This document shows, piece after piece, positions 63,657-64,000 of a stretch of 64,000 nucleotides of DNA. Both the position numbers and the translations under genes were made by a program. The notes beneath the pieces were generated by a model. It saw only the letters and a program-made list of their open reading frames with translations, was not told where the DNA came from and searched no databases. Within the stretch, counting starts at the first letter, position 1. Every line of letters begins with the position of its first letter. Source of the DNA: Eutreptiella sp. 'Long Island Sound 2002' (lineage: Eukaryota > Euglenozoa > Euglenophyceae > Eutreptiales > Eutreptiaceae). The stretch is from contig OZ038384.1 in the NCBI GenBank assembly GCA_964036045.1, positions 29,059,771 through 29,123,770 of the forward strand, written 5' to 3'.

Positions 63657-64000
63657 TCCCCTCACTATAGTGTCAGCATCCTCCACACCCCCTATGGTTG
63701 ACGCCCCCCCTCATGCCCCGTACAATATCGAAGCAGGGTGGCGGGACCGGAACATGGCGGCTAAGAAGGGGCGGCCTTGTGGGAAGGTTGTGCCCATTAC
63801 TATGGGCCCTAGTATCAAGGCATTCTCTGAGCTGCACAGCAAAGGGGTGCAACACAAAGGCTATCTGCGATACGGGAAGGTGGTCATGGAGTATTTCCCT
63901 CAGGCTGCCCCTACGGGCTCCCACACCCGTACCGGGCATGATTATCCACGTGAACGAAAAGCCGCTTCAGCCGGCCGCCGGCGCGGGGGGAGCGTAGGTA
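63657..64000 (+). CDS. 5' exon of an unrecognised gene, running off the window
   Basis: From 63,657 one frame stays open to the last base. It includes ATG at 63,694: MVDAPPHAPYNIEAGWRD, then GRPCGKVVPITMGPS and HKGYLRYGKVVMEYFPQAA, and a basic end. Upstream, TTTTCTAATTATG and a pyrimidine-rich GTTTGTCAATCTTCAG look like a branch point and 3' splice site, so the exon may begin at 63,657. Otherwise the ATG is the start. The sequence is evenly composed and contains no UAR or UGA. No family is recognised. It is one of the more credible host coding segments in the window. Confidence 0.5.

Noticed and set aside
63673-63997. Frames at 63,673-63,939 (minus) and 63,698-63,997 (plus, second frame)
   Set aside because: They are shadows of the open exon frame starting at 63,694, which has the more even composition.

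Overview
This is a eukaryotic nuclear window dominated by retrotransposons and tandem repeats. It has no operons, ribosome binding sites, bacterial genes, rRNA genes or CRISPR array. Four kinds of repeat fill it: a 41-bp minisatellite (1-3.7 kb); 47-bp, 82-bp and 94-bp satellites (17.5-27.2 and 30.7-41.4 kb); (TGTGG)n/(CCACA)n pentamer tracts; and a second (GCAGT)n pentamer family (48.9-57.3 kb). The organism cannot be named from sequence alone. Several reading frames make sense only if UAG and UAA are read as glutamine and UGA is the stop. That code is known from ulvophyte green algae (Dasycladales, Cladophorales, Trentepohliales), ciliates and a few flagellates. The GC-rich, LINE-rich, minisatellite-rich composition would fit an alga better than a ciliate. 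This is an inference, and the code itself is a hypothesis.

Layout. 1-3.7 kb: 41-bp array that changes strand near 1.33 kb. 3.7-6.8 kb: AT-rich spacer, degenerate repeats, a 698-bp terminal-inverted-repeat (TIR) element and unassigned sequence. 6.8-10.9 kb: LINE copy E1 (+), with a complete ORF1-like 5' end, the 3' half of ORF2 and a (CCACA)n tail. 12.2-17.0 kb: LINE copy E2 (+), with endonuclease, reverse transcriptase (RT) and later domains, all decayed. 17.2-28.6 kb and 30.4-42.9 kb: two giant minus-strand elements, A and B. They carry the 5' end and last ~115 bp of the LINE, but in between they hold 9-10 kb of satellite arrays. 43.7-46.8 kb: LINE copy E3 (-), the best-preserved RT and RNase H. 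47-64 kb: lower-GC sequence with scattered gene fragments, small TIR elements, tRNA-like sequences and (GCAGT)n tracts; an open exon runs off the right edge.

How the parts fit. Every long (TGTGG)n tract lies where a LINE 3' end meets its flank, and the 5' ends of E1, A and B also abut such a tract. The LINE family therefore seems to end in, and insert into, this pentamer. A and B look like non-autonomous passengers that keep only the shared termini. A hairpin block just inside the satellite arrays of A and B has perfect stems in both copies, including one compensatory base-pair change, so it may be a selected RNA structure.

Most host-like genes here are fragments without a recognisable family. 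Coding calls in 47-64 kb are made from reading-frame coherence alone and are tentative. All counts were made by eye.
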